Source: JAAYCI01 sp964550985 (GTDB taxonomy: Bacteria > Bacillota > Clostridia > Oscillospirales > Ruminococcaceae). From it: 64,000 nucleotides of DNA. Shown piece after piece: positions 51,260 through 59,375 of this stretch; position 1 is the stretch's first letter; each line of letters begins with the position of its first letter. The stretch lies in the NCBI GenBank assembly GCA_964550985.1, contig CAZKBM010000002.1, forward strand, positions 37,493 through 101,492, written 5' to 3'. Below the pieces are notes generated by a model. That model did not search any database. It had not been told where the DNA came from and saw only the letters and a list, made by a program, of their open reading frames with translations. The translations under genes and the position numbers were made by a program.

Positions 51260-51289
51260 AAAACTTTCCCCCTGGGGGGAAAGTTTTTC
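51260..51289 (+). terminator. Orphan terminator-like hairpin
   Basis: AAAACTTTCCCC and GGGGAAAGTTTT form a perfect 12-bp stem with a four-base loop, followed by a T and then C, on the plus strand. No plus-strand gene lies upstream between 51040 and here, so it could end a short untranslated transcript or insulate the operon. The remaining gap 51040-51402 shows nothing else I can name. Confidence 0.6.
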
Positions 51290-51402
51290 TCGCGCCTTTG
51301 TTTTGTATGCTTCTTGTATTTTTGCCATATTTTCCTCTCTATCATTCTTTTTATGGCAACCTTTCGCCCCTTTTTGGGCGGTAACAAGCTTTTATCACCC
51401 AA

Positions 51403-51431
51403 TTGTAATCCCACCCGTTCTGGGGTATAAT
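51403..51431 (+). promoter_or_regulatory. Sigma-A promoter of the bifurcating hydrogenase operon
   Basis: TTGTAA (51403-51408) and a perfect TATAAT (51426-51431) are 17 bases apart, 75 bases before the first start codon. Confidence 0.75.
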
Positions 51432-51506
51432 AAAGTACGTCAATCATTTCACGAACTTACCGGCACCTTACGGTAATGCCATGTACAGAAGGAAGGAATG
51501 GTGTGA

Positions 51507-52001
51507 ATGAAAAAAATTTCTACCCTGCCTTTTACGGGGACAAAAGAGCAGGAAGCAGAGCTGCGCGCCTGGCTGCGGGAACACCGGCAAACCCCCGGGG
51601 TAGCCATGGCCGCGCTGCAAAAAGCCCAGGAACTTTACGGCTACCTGCCACTGGAAGTACAGCGGATGATTGCGCACGAGCTGGAAAAGCCCCTGGCGGA
51701 AATCTATGGCATCTCCACCTTTTATTCCCAGTTTTCGCTGGCGCCAAAGGGAGAGTACCGGGTGAATGTATGCCTGGGCACGGCCTGCTATGTAAAGGGC
51801 AGCGGGCAAATTTTTGAAAAACTGGAGGGCATACTGGGCGTAAAGGGCGGCGAGGTAACCGGCGACGGCAAATTCAGCCTGGAAGCCTGCCGCTGCGTGG
51901 GCGCCTGTGGGCTGGCCCCGGTTTTAATGGTAAACGACGATGTGTATGGCCGCCTTACGGGCGACGAAAAGGAACTGCGGGATATTTTGGCCAAGTACTA
52001 A
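51507..52001 (+). CDS. hydC: NuoE-like [2Fe-2S] subunit of the bifurcating hydrogenase (HydC type)
   Basis: A 164-residue thioredoxin-like subunit. The [2Fe-2S] ligands are the Cys pair in NVCLGTACYVKG and the pair in CRCVGACGLAP, the spacing of NuoE. In HydABC hydrogenases it works beside the flavin subunit in passing electrons between NADH, ferredoxin and H2. GAAGGAAGG precedes ATG 51507. It is the first gene of the operon with the ATPase, ferredoxin-like, NuoF-like and hydrogenase genes. Confidence 0.92.
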   Translation: MKKISTLPFTGTKEQEAELRAWLREHRQTPGVAMAALQKAQELYGYLPLEVQRMIAHELEKPLAEIYGISTFYSQFSLAPKGEYRVNVCLGTACYVKGSGQIFEKLEGILGVKGGEVTGDGKFSLEACRCVGACGLAPVLMVNDDVYGRLTGDEKELRDILAKY

Positions 52002-52085
52002 AACACAGGCTGTGCACTTATGGCCGGGGTGGCTTACTGCGCCCCGCACAAGTGCCCAGCTAAAAGCGCAAAGCTGGGGATAGCC

Positions 52086-52646
52086 ATGCAAGAACTTTCG
52101 ATGAATATTTTGGATGTGGCTCAAAACGCCGTAAAGGCGGGGGCAACTTTGTGCGAAATAGAACTACGTGAGGACAGCGCCCAAAATACCCTGCGCCTTG
52201 TGATACGCGATAACGGCTGCGGCATGGATGAGGCGCTGTTAAAAACCGTTACCGACCCCTTTGTTACCAGCCGCAGCACCCGCAAGGTGGGCCTGGGGCT
52301 GCCCTTTTTAAAAATGGCGGCCGAACAAACCGGCGGAGGGGTGGAGATACAGAGTGAGGTGGGCAAAGGCACCGAGGTGCGCGCCCTGTTTACCCTAAAC
52401 CACATCGATTTAATGCCCCTGGGCGACATTGGGGCCACCCTGGCCAGCCTTTGCGCGGGCAGCCCGGATATGGATTTTGTTTTTTTGTACGAGGTAGATG
52501 GCCGCCCTTTCACCTTCAACACCCGCGAAGTGCGGGAGATGCTGGGGGATGTCTCTTTTAGCGAGGCCGCCGTGGCCCTTTTTATTAAAGAGTATATAAA
52601 CGAACACGCCGAGGCTGTGAAACTTGGCAAAGAGCCTGCGGAGTAG
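52086..52646 (+). CDS. GHKL ATPase in the hydrogenase operon
   Basis: A 186-residue protein with an N box (MNILDVAQNAV), G1 (DNGCGM), G2 (GLGLPFLKMAAEQTGG) and a final GKGTEVRALF strand, as in histidine-kinase ATPase domains, followed by about 75 residues of unknown fold. There is no sensor or phospho-acceptor His region. ATG 52086 has a GGGGA site and matches the family start; a longer frame begins at 52020. Genes of this kind recur in clostridial hydrogenase operons. The role is unknown. Confidence 0.8.
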   Translation: MQELSMNILDVAQNAVKAGATLCEIELREDSAQNTLRLVIRDNGCGMDEALLKTVTDPFVTSRSTRKVGLGLPFLKMAAEQTGGGVEIQSEVGKGTEVRALFTLNHIDLMPLGDIGATLASLCAGSPDMDFVFLYEVDGRPFTFNTREVREMLGDVSFSEAAVALFIKEYINEHAEAVKLGKEPAE

Positions 52647-52679
52647 ACGCCAAACCACTTTGCAAAAGGGGAAGTTTAT

Positions 52680-53054
52680 ATGAAAACATTAGAAGAACTT
52701 GCCGCCATACGTGACAAGATGAAAAGCACCAAAACCACCAGGGAATCGGCCCATGACAGCACAAAGGTACTGGTGGGCATGGCCACCTGCGGCATAGCGG
52801 CGGGCGCGCGCCCGGTGCTGAACGCCTTTGTGGAAGAGGTGGCCCGCCGCGACCTTTCGGATATTTTGGTAAGCCAAACCGGCTGCATTGGCATCTGCCA
52901 GTTTGAGCCGGTGGTAGAGGTGCTACAGCCTGGCAAAGACAAAGTGACCTATGTAAAGATGGACGCTGAAAAGGCCAAACGCGTGGTGGCCGAACACCTT
53001 GTGGGCGGCAATGTGGTTACCGAATACACCATTGGCGCCGAAAACCGCAACTAA
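52680..53054 (+). CDS. Thioredoxin-like [2Fe-2S] ferredoxin
   Basis: A 124-residue protein with an N-terminal helix (1-28) and a thioredoxin-like [2Fe-2S] fold. Its four cysteines lie in VGMATCGIAAGA and QTGCIGICQFEP; compared with NuoE-type domains the first pair is reduced to one Cys here (C37), so only three may be in place. An AAAAGGGGAAG site precedes ATG 52680. It sits between the ATPase and the NuoF-like gene; relatives are often listed as a hydrogenase subunit. It could pass electrons or be structural. Confidence 0.78.
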   Translation: MKTLEELAAIRDKMKSTKTTRESAHDSTKVLVGMATCGIAAGARPVLNAFVEEVARRDLSDILVSQTGCIGICQFEPVVEVLQPGKDKVTYVKMDAEKAKRVVAEHLVGGNVVTEYTIGAENRN

Positions 53055-53064
53055 GGGAGGATAC

Positions 53065-54864
53065 ATGCCTATGTACAGAAGCCACGTTATGGTATGCGCC
53101 GGCACCGGCTGCACCTCTTCGGGCTCCGGCGCCATTCACGACGCCTTTGAGCGGGAGATTGCGGCCAAGGAACTGGACAAAGAGGTGCGGGTGATTAAAA
53201 CCGGCTGTTTTGGCCTGTGCGCCCTTGGCCCCATCGTCGTCATCTACCCAGAGGCCAGTTTTTACTCCATGGTAAAGGTGGAGGACGTGCCTGAAATTGT
53301 CTCGGAGCATCTTTTGAAAGGCCGCCCGGTTACCCGGCTGCTGTATGATGAAACCGTGGATGAAAAGGGCGCCGTAACCAGCCTGGATGAGACGAGCTTT
53401 TACAAAAAACAGATGCGCATTGCCCTGCGCAACTGCGGGGTGATAAACCCCGAAAACATTGAGGAATACATCGGCTTCGACGGCTACCAGGCCCTGGGCA
53501 AAGCCCTTACCGAGATGGGCCCCGATGAAGTGATTGAGACGATTTTGGAAAGCGGCCTGCGCGGGCGGGGCGGGGCGGGCTTTCCCACCGGCTTAAAATG
53601 GAAGTTTGCCGCAGGCAAACGCGGCGAAACAGAAAAATATGTGTGCTGCAACGCCGACGAAGGCGACCCCGGCGCGTTTATGGACCGCAGTATTTTAGAG
53701 GGCGACCCCCATGTGCTGATTGAGGCCATGGCCATTGCGGGCTACGCCATAGGGGCAAACCAGGGTTATGTATATGTACGCGCCGAATACCCCATTGCCG
53801 TAAAACGCCTCAGCATCGCTATCGAACAAGCCCGCGAATACGGCCTGCTTGGGAAAAACATCTTTGAATCGGGCTTTGATTTTGACCTGGATATCAAACT
53901 GGGCGCCGGGGCTTTTGTATGCGGCGAGGAGACCGCCCTGATGACCAGCATCGAGGGGAACCGTGGCGAGCCGCGGCCCCGCCCGCCCTTCCCGGCGGTG
54001 AAAGGGCTGTTTCAAAAGCCCACGGTGCTGAACAATGTGGAAACCTACGCCAACGTTCCGCGCATCATTTTAAACGGCGCGCCTTGGTTCAAGGCCATTG
54101 GCACCGCAAAATCTTCCGGCACCAAGGTTTTTGCACTGGGCGGCAAAATTAAGCACACCGGCCTTGTGGAAGTGCCCATGGGCACCACCCTAAGGGAAAT
54201 TGTGGAGGAGATTGGCGGGGGCATTCCCGGCGGGCATACCTTTAAGGCGGCCCAAACCGGGGGCCCCTCGGGCGGCTGCATCCCGGCCGATAAAATCGAC
54301 ACCCCCATAGACTATGACAACCTGCTGGAAATCGGCTCTATGATGGGCTCGGGCGGGCTGATTGTGATGGACGACACCACCTGCATGGTGGATATTGCCC
54401 GCTTCTTTTTGGAGTTTACCGTGGATGAAAGCTGCGGCAAATGCACCCCCTGCCGTGTGGGCACAAAGCGCCTGTACGAGCTGCTTACCAAAATCACCGA
54501 GGGCCGCGCCACCCACGCGGATATTGAAAAAATTGATGAGTTGGCTTCCTTTATTAAAGAAAACAGCCTCTGCGGCCTGGGCCAAACCGCCCCGAACCCC
54601 GTTCTTTCCACCCTGCGCTATTTCCGGGGTGAATATCTCGAACACATTGACCACAAGCGCTGCCCCGCTGGGGTGTGCAAGGCACTTTTGGCCTACTCCA
54701 TCTCGGCCGAAAAATGCACCGGCTGCACGGCCTGCGCGCGGGTTTGCCCGGTAAACGCCATTTCGGGCCAGGTAAAGCAGCCCCATGTGATAGACGGGGC
54801 CAAGTGCATCAAATGTGGGGCCTGTATGGAAAAATGCCGCTTTGGCGCCATCACCAAGGGTTAA
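53065..54864 (+). CDS. hydB: NuoF-like flavin/iron-sulfur subunit (HydB type)
   Basis: This 599-residue subunit binds FMN and NAD(H) and is the centre of electron bifurcation in HydABC enzymes. It has an N-terminal thioredoxin-like [2Fe-2S] domain (CAGTGC, KTGCFGLCALGP), the NuoF core with GLRGRGGAGFPTGLKWKF and GEETALMTSIEG, the SLBB domain, the [4Fe-4S] motif ESCGKCTPCRVG, and two C-terminal [4Fe-4S] motifs (CTGCTACARVCP, CIKCGACMEKC). ATG 53065 follows GGGAGG, and the gene ends 16 bases before the hydrogenase gene. Confidence 0.95.
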   Translation: MPMYRSHVMVCAGTGCTSSGSGAIHDAFEREIAAKELDKEVRVIKTGCFGLCALGPIVVIYPEASFYSMVKVEDVPEIVSEHLLKGRPVTRLLYDETVDEKGAVTSLDETSFYKKQMRIALRNCGVINPENIEEYIGFDGYQALGKALTEMGPDEVIETILESGLRGRGGAGFPTGLKWKFAAGKRGETEKYVCCNADEGDPGAFMDRSILEGDPHVLIEAMAIAGYAIGANQGYVYVRAEYPIAVKRLSIAIEQAREYGLLGKNIFESGFDFDLDIKLGAGAFVCGEETALMTSIEGNRGEPRPRPPFPAVKGLFQKPTVLNNVETYANVPRIILNGAPWFKAIGTAKSSGTKVFALGGKIKHTGLVEVPMGTTLREIVEEIGGGIPGGHTFKAAQTGGPSGGCIPADKIDTPIDYDNLLEIGSMMGSGGLIVMDDTTCMVDIARFFLEFTVDESCGKCTPCRVGTKRLYELLTKITEGRATHADIEKIDELASFIKENSLCGLGQTAPNPVLSTLRYFRGEYLEHIDHKRCPAGVCKALLAYSISAEKCTGCTACARVCPVNAISGQVKQPHVIDGAKCIKCGACMEKCRFGAITKG

Positions 54865-54880
54865 GGGGGGAAGAGACACT

Positions 54881-56629
54881 ATGGAAACTGTGAATATAAA
54901 AATCAACGGCCAAAACGTAGAGGTGGACAAAAACGCCACCGTGCTGGAGGCCTGCCATCAGGCCGGTATCAGAATCCCCACCCTGTGCTGGATGAAAAAA
55001 CTGAACGAACTGGGCGCTTGCCGGATGTGCGTGGTAGAGGTAAAGGGGGCCAAAACTCTGGTAACCTCCTGTGTTTACCCCGTAAACGAGGGGATGGAGG
55101 TTTTAACCAGCACCCCCCGCGTACTGGCCAGCCGCCGCACAAATTTGGAGCTTTTGCTCTCAAACCATGACCAAAACTGCCTTTCTTGCATTCGTAACAC
55201 CGAGTGCGAGCTGCAATCCCTTTGCGCCGAGTATGGCGTGAATGGCACCCGCTTTGTGGGCGAACGCACCCGCTATGAGCTAGAGCATTCCACCCTGCAC
55301 CTGGTGCGAGACAACAACAAGTGCATCTTGTGCCGCCGCTGCGTGGCGGCCTGCCAACACCAGTATGTGGGCGTTATAAACCCTGCCGAGCGCGGCTTTG
55401 AAACCCACATCGCCTGCGCTTTCGAGGCACCCCTGGCCGATACGGCCTGTATCTCCTGCGGGCAGTGCATTGTAAACTGCCCCACCGGCGCCCTCACCGA
55501 GCGCGACGACACCGAGCACGTTTGGGAGGCTTTGGCCGACCCCGAAAAGGTGGTGGTGGCCCAAACGGCCCCCTCCATCCGCGCCACCTTGGGCGAGCCC
55601 TTTGGTATGCCCATAGGCACAAACGTGGAGGGCAAAATGGCGGCGGCCCTGCGGCGGCTGGGCTTTGACCACGTGTTTGACACCGACACCGCGGCCGATT
55701 TTACCATTATAGAAGAGGCCCATGAGTTTGTAGAGCGGGTGCAGCGCGGCGGCACCCTGCCCCTGCTTACCAGTTGCTGCCCCGGCTGGAGCAAATACTG
55801 CGAAATTTTACACCCGGATCTTTTCACCCATATCTCCTCGTGCAAAAGCCCCCAGGGAATGATGGGCGCCCTAATTAAAACCTATTTTGCCCAAAAGATG
55901 GGCATCAACCCCGCCAAGATTGTGGTGGTATCCATCATGCCCTGCACGGCCAAAAAGTTTGAGCTGGACCGCTACGACATGGACGCTGCTGGCGAGGGCA
56001 TCATGGACAACGACGTGAGCCTGACCACGCGGGAACTGGCGAGGATGATACGGCGCGCCGGGCTGGATTTTGCGAGCCTGCCGGACGAGAGTTTTGACAG
56101 CCCTCTCGGTGAATCCACCGGGGCGGCGGTTATATTTGGCGCTTCGGGCGGCGTTTTGGAAGCGGCCCTGCGCACCGCCGTGGAAAGTTTGACCGGGGAG
56201 GAGTTGAAAAGCCCTGATTTCGCCGAGGTGCGCGGCTCCAAAGGCATCAAAGAGGCCAGCTACACCGTAAACGGCAACGAGGTTAGGGTTTGCTCGGTTT
56301 CGGGCATGGCAAATGTGGAGGAAGTACTCAAAGATGTGGAGGCGGGCAAGAGCCCCTACCACATCATTGAAATTATGGCCTGCCCCGGCGGCTGCATCAA
56401 CGGCGGTGGCCAGCCCAGCCAGCCCGCTGCCGTGCGCAATTTCACCGATTTAAAAACCCTGCGCGCCGGGGCTTTGTACAGCGAGGACGCCCAAAAAACC
56501 CTGCGCAAAAGCCATGAAAACCCCGTGGTAAAAGCGGTATATGAGGAATATCTGGGCGAAGCCGGCAGCGAAAAGGCCCACCACATTCTGCACACCTCCT
56601 ACCACATACGCACACCCAAGTACAACTAG
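54881..56629 (+). CDS. hydA: [FeFe]-hydrogenase catalytic subunit (HydA type)
   Basis: This cytosolic subunit makes or uses H2. The 582-residue protein has an N-terminal [2Fe-2S] domain (C36, C47, C50, C64), a His/Cys [4Fe-4S] site (H96, C100, C103, C109), two [4Fe-4S] motifs (C148-C158, C190-C200) and all three H-cluster motifs: TSCCPGW (297-303), MPCTAKKFE (353-361) and MACPGGCINGGGQ (499-511). A small-subunit domain (HHILHTSYH) ends it. With the NuoE- and NuoF-like genes it forms an electron-bifurcating enzyme using NADH and ferredoxin. Confidence 0.97.
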   Translation: METVNIKINGQNVEVDKNATVLEACHQAGIRIPTLCWMKKLNELGACRMCVVEVKGAKTLVTSCVYPVNEGMEVLTSTPRVLASRRTNLELLLSNHDQNCLSCIRNTECELQSLCAEYGVNGTRFVGERTRYELEHSTLHLVRDNNKCILCRRCVAACQHQYVGVINPAERGFETHIACAFEAPLADTACISCGQCIVNCPTGALTERDDTEHVWEALADPEKVVVAQTAPSIRATLGEPFGMPIGTNVEGKMAAALRRLGFDHVFDTDTAADFTIIEEAHEFVERVQRGGTLPLLTSCCPGWSKYCEILHPDLFTHISSCKSPQGMMGALIKTYFAQKMGINPAKIVVVSIMPCTAKKFELDRYDMDAAGEGIMDNDVSLTTRELARMIRRAGLDFASLPDESFDSPLGESTGAAVIFGASGGVLEAALRTAVESLTGEELKSPDFAEVRGSKGIKEASYTVNGNEVRVCSVSGMANVEEVLKDVEAGKSPYHIIEIMACPGGCINGGGQPSQPAAVRNFTDLKTLRAGALYSEDAQKTLRKSHENPVVKAVYEEYLGEAGSEKAHHILHTSYHIRTPKYN

Positions 56630-56719
56630 CGCCGTCCCTATAATTGGGCGCCGGCAAAACGGGCGCGGCCGGTAACTATTTTCGGCAAAAATGGTATTTT
56701 CTCCGTTTAAAAATTTTCT

Positions 56720-56770
56720 AAAAAACCCCCAGATGGGCAAACCTCACCGTAGGTTTAGCCAATTTGGGGG
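56720..56770 (-). terminator. Intrinsic terminator of the Xre/membrane-protein operon
   Basis: On the minus strand CCCCCA...TGGGGG encloses an inner AAACCT/AGGTTT stem and is followed by six T residues. It lies just beyond the stop codon at 56785. No T tract serves hydA on the plus strand. Confidence 0.75.
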
Positions 56771-56784
56771 TATTCCATTTGCCC

Positions 56785-57222
56785 TTAATATTTACAGCGA
56801 TAAACCATTTTAAGAAAAAATTTCAATAAGGCCACAAATAACAAAGCCCCCAGCAGGGCATAAAAGGCCTGCATACCAAAAAAGAACCCCGCCACCAGCA
56901 TACCAAAGGCAAGCCCCCCTAGCACAAGGTTCATGGCCATATCGCCTGTTTTTTCCTTGATAAAACGGTTGCGCTCATCCTTTTCTTGAATGTACAGTCG
57001 TTCTAAAAGTTCTTTACTTCGCAAAGCCCTGGTGTACCGAAAAACCAATAATAATAGTACAAATTCAATGCCTATCCCAAAACCCAGTGCATATTCTGAA
57101 ATGGTTTCTTTTCCCGGCAGGCCACCAAAGGCGCGGCCCACAATAACGCAAAGGGCAAGCAGCGCAAAATAAGTCCCCATCAACCGCAGGCGTATCTGCA
57201 AGGTTTTTCTAAATTTTTCCAA
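56785..57222 (-). CDS. Small membrane protein paired with an Xre regulator
   Basis: A 145-residue protein with four predicted membrane segments and a charged cytosolic loop in the middle (ELLERLYIQEKDERNRFIKE), the pattern of small membrane proteins that often follow Xre-type regulators in Firmicutes. The start is two bases after the stop of the regulator gene, so both are made from one message. The function is unknown; sensing of membrane stress is possible. Confidence 0.7.
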   Translation of the reverse strand: MEKFRKTLQIRLRLMGTYFALLALCVIVGRAFGGLPGKETISEYALGFGIGIEFVLLLLVFRYTRALRSKELLERLYIQEKDERNRFIKEKTGDMAMNLVLGGLAFGMLVAGFFFGMQAFYALLGALLFVALLKFFLKMVYRCKY

Positions 57223-57224
57223 AG

Positions 57225-57464
57225 TTAAACTTCCCCTTCTTCCGGAAAATCAAAAACTTCCTCTATCAAAAGCCCAAAATACCGGGCAATTTTATACGCC
57301 AACCATAGCGAAGCTGTGTATTTTTCGCATTCTAAAGACGTAATGGTTTGCCGTGTTACCCCCACGGCCCGGGCCAGTTCCTCCTGTGAAACTCTGTTTT
57401 CCCTGCGCAGTTCGGCAATTTTACTTTTCAGCTTTAGCCCCCCTTTGCAATGTTTACTTTGCAT
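57225..57464 (-). CDS. Xre-family helix-turn-helix regulator
   Basis: A 79-residue regulator of the short Xre type: KIAELRRENRVSQEELARAV, then GVTRQTITSLECEKYTASL and a FGLLIEEVFDFPE end. From the ATG at 57464 the message would be nearly leaderless, because the -10 box ends only four bases upstream. An AAAGGGGGG site lies before a CTG at 57431, where the family similarity begins, so a non-standard CTG start is the alternative. It is followed directly by the membrane protein gene. Autoregulation through the repeats at 57457-57513 is likely. Confidence 0.85.
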   Translation of the reverse strand: MQSKHCKGGLKLKSKIAELRRENRVSQEELARAVGVTRQTITSLECEKYTASLWLAYKIARYFGLLIEEVFDFPEEGEV

Positions 57465-57513
57465 TTTTAGTATAGTGTGCTTTGCATTTTATGTCAAGCA
57501 CACTTTGCATTTT
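57457..57513 (-). promoter_or_regulatory. Promoter and phased operator repeats of the Xre operon
   Basis: On the minus strand a perfect TTGACA (57497-57492) and TATACT (57474-57469) are spaced by 17 bases. AAAATGCAAAG occurs three times, at 57467-57457, 57490-57480 and 57513-57503, exactly 23 bases apart. A 9-bp inverted repeat, AGTGTGCTT (57474-57482) and AAGCACACT (57496-57504), brackets the spacer. This is a dense operator region that the Xre protein probably binds. Confidence 0.8.
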
Positions 57514-57626
57514 GGGTTTTCGGCTTTTCCCCCCTTTTCTTTTCCCTCTCTGGGATGTACAATAGTTCATTCTACGCACCGGTCTTTTACCAAAAGGGCC
57601 AAGGCGAGCAGAGAGGTGCAAATGCG

Positions 57627-58352
57627 ATGGAGAAAAAAATTAAAATTTTACCCGGCGGCCCTTACGAAATCAGCGGTGATATCCCCCTGAAAAACGCCCT
57701 GATTGTGCCGGATGAAGAAGGGGCAAGCGAGCACTGGGGGGAGGGCTTGCAGTATGAAACCGCCGAAGGCCCTTACTACCTCTGCCGGTGCGGGCAATCG
57801 GCTAACAAGCCGTTTTGCGATGGTACACACAAAAAAGTCGGCTTCACCGGCGAAGAGCTCCACGAAAAAAAGCCTTACCTGGCGGGCTGTAAGGTATACG
57901 AGGGGGCCACCCTGAACCTGCTGGATAACCGCCCCCTCTGTTCCTCTATGCGTTTTTGCGATAAGGGCATTGGCGTATGGGACGCCGCCATTGAAAGCTA
58001 CACCGAGGAAAAGCGCAAGCTGGCCATTGAGGAGGCCGCCGCCTGCGCCGCCGGGCGGCTGACCATTGTGGATAAAAAAACCGGGCGGATACTAGAGCCC
58101 GACCTGCCACAGGAGGTTTGCCCCATTCAGGATATCCCCGCGGGCTGCCGGGGGCCGCTTTGGGTGAAGGGGGGTATCCCGCTGGAAGGGGCCGACGGCG
58201 AAAGCTACGAAAGCCGCAACCGCATGACCCTTTGCCGCTGTGGAGAATCCAAAAACATGCCGTTTTGCGATATCTCCCACAAGGTATGTGAGCACATGAA
58301 GGGCAGCGATGAAAAATGCATTCCCGGCCCGGAGGGAACAGAAAACGGGTAA
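57627..58352 (+). CDS. Double CDGSH-type iron-sulfur protein
   Basis: A 241-residue protein with two CDGSH-like sites: CRCGQSANKPFCDGTH (C53, C55, C64, H68) and CRCGESKNMPFCDISH (C203, C205, C214, H218). The second has Asp-Ile where the classic motif has Asp-Gly. Between them lies a Cys-rich Fer4-type/DUF1271-like segment around MRFCDKG. CDGSH proteins bind [2Fe-2S] clusters and take part in redox or cluster transfer. ATG 57627 follows AGAGAGGTG; the longer frame overlapping the Xre promoter was not used. Confidence 0.88.
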   Translation: MEKKIKILPGGPYEISGDIPLKNALIVPDEEGASEHWGEGLQYETAEGPYYLCRCGQSANKPFCDGTHKKVGFTGEELHEKKPYLAGCKVYEGATLNLLDNRPLCSSMRFCDKGIGVWDAAIESYTEEKRKLAIEEAAACAAGRLTIVDKKTGRILEPDLPQEVCPIQDIPAGCRGPLWVKGGIPLEGADGESYESRNRMTLCRCGESKNMPFCDISHKVCEHMKGSDEKCIPGPEGTENG

Positions 58353-58391
58353 AATCGGGCAAAATTTTGTTCCCTTATTCCAGCTGCGCCG

Positions 58392-58400
58392 TGGTATAAT
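58392..58400 (+). promoter_or_regulatory. Extended -10 promoter of the AmmeMemoRadiSam operon
   Basis: TGGTATAAT is a perfect extended -10 box, about 140 bases before the first start codon. No good -35 box is present. Confidence 0.55.
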
Positions 58401-58538
58401 AGGGGCACACAAGGGTATGCCAGGGCTGCCTGTGCAAAAGGAATACCACCGCGGCAAAGCCTCTCATTCAATGCTAAGGTCTTTTTGTCAAAGCCAACAT
58501 GCCGCTTACCCGCCTTACAACAAAGGGGGCCTTTCACC

Positions 58539-59375
58539 ATGCCAATTCTTGCGGCGGCCGCCGTGCCGCACCCGCCCCTTATCATCCCCGAAGTGGGCGG
58601 CCGGGAACGCCGGGCCATACAAAAAACCGTACAAAGCTACGAGGCCGCCATGGCCCTGTTGGCCGCCCAAAAACCCCATACCGCCGTGGTGATAAGCCCC
58701 CACAGCCCACTGTATGCCGATTATTTCTGCATCTCCCCCGGCCTGGGGGCCAGGGGCAGTTTTGCCAAATTTGGGGCTTCCGGCGTGCAGCTTTCCACCC
58801 AATACGATGAGGCACTGGCCGCCGCCATTGCCGCAGAGGCCGAGGCGGCAGGCATCCCCGCCGGTTTTTTGGGCCGGCAAGAGGCGGAGCTTGACCACGC
58901 AACCCTGGTTCCCCTATGGTTTTTAAACCGGGTTTACCCCGGCTATCAAACGGTGCGCATCGGGCTTTCGGGGTTTTCACCGGCCATCCACTACCATTTT
59001 GGCCGCTGCATTGCAAAAGCGGCGGGCACACAACGCGTGGTTCTCATCGCCAGCGGCGATTTATCCCATTACCTGGCAAAAGAGGGCCCCTATGGCTACC
59101 GGCCCGAGGGCCCCGAACTGGACAGGCAGATGACCGCCGCTTTGGCAAACGGCGACTTTGCGGCTTTATTAAAGATGGATGAGCGCCTGGCCCAGCGCGG
59201 GGGCGAATGCGGCCTGCGCAGCTTTTGGATATTGGCCGGCGTTTTTGACGGCCTTGCTTTGCAGGCCGAACTGCTGAGTTATGAAGGGCCTTTTGGGGTG
59301 GGCTACGCCGTGGCCACCTTTTTGCCCAAAAACGCCGATGAAACCCGCCGCTTCTGCGAAAGGAGCCCCCTATGA
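58539..59375 (+). CDS. amrB: AmmeMemoRadiSam system protein B (MEMO1-like)
   Basis: A 278-residue protein of the MEMO/class III extradiol dioxygenase-like family. It starts MPILAAAAVPHPPLIIPEVG and contains ISPHSPLYADYF, LDHATLVPLWFLN and IASGDLSHYL, where His and Asp residues form the metal site in homologues. The biochemical role in bacteria is unknown. ATG 58539 follows CAAAGGGGG; a longer frame from 58485 lacks a site. It overlaps the AMMECR1 gene by four bases (ATGA), and the radical SAM gene follows. Confidence 0.92.
   Translation: MPILAAAAVPHPPLIIPEVGGRERRAIQKTVQSYEAAMALLAAQKPHTAVVISPHSPLYADYFCISPGLGARGSFAKFGASGVQLSTQYDEALAAAIAAEAEAAGIPAGFLGRQEAELDHATLVPLWFLNRVYPGYQTVRIGLSGFSPAIHYHFGRCIAKAAGTQRVVLIASGDLSHYLAKEGPYGYRPEGPELDRQMTAALANGDFAALLKMDERLAQRGGECGLRSFWILAGVFDGLALQAELLSYEGPFGVGYAVATFLPKNADETRRFCERSPL

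Noticed and set aside
57457..57513. Three regularly spaced repeats considered as a CRISPR remnant
   Set aside because: The repeat unit is only 11 bases with 12-base gaps, overlaps a promoter and the gaps are not spacers; operator repeats explain it better.
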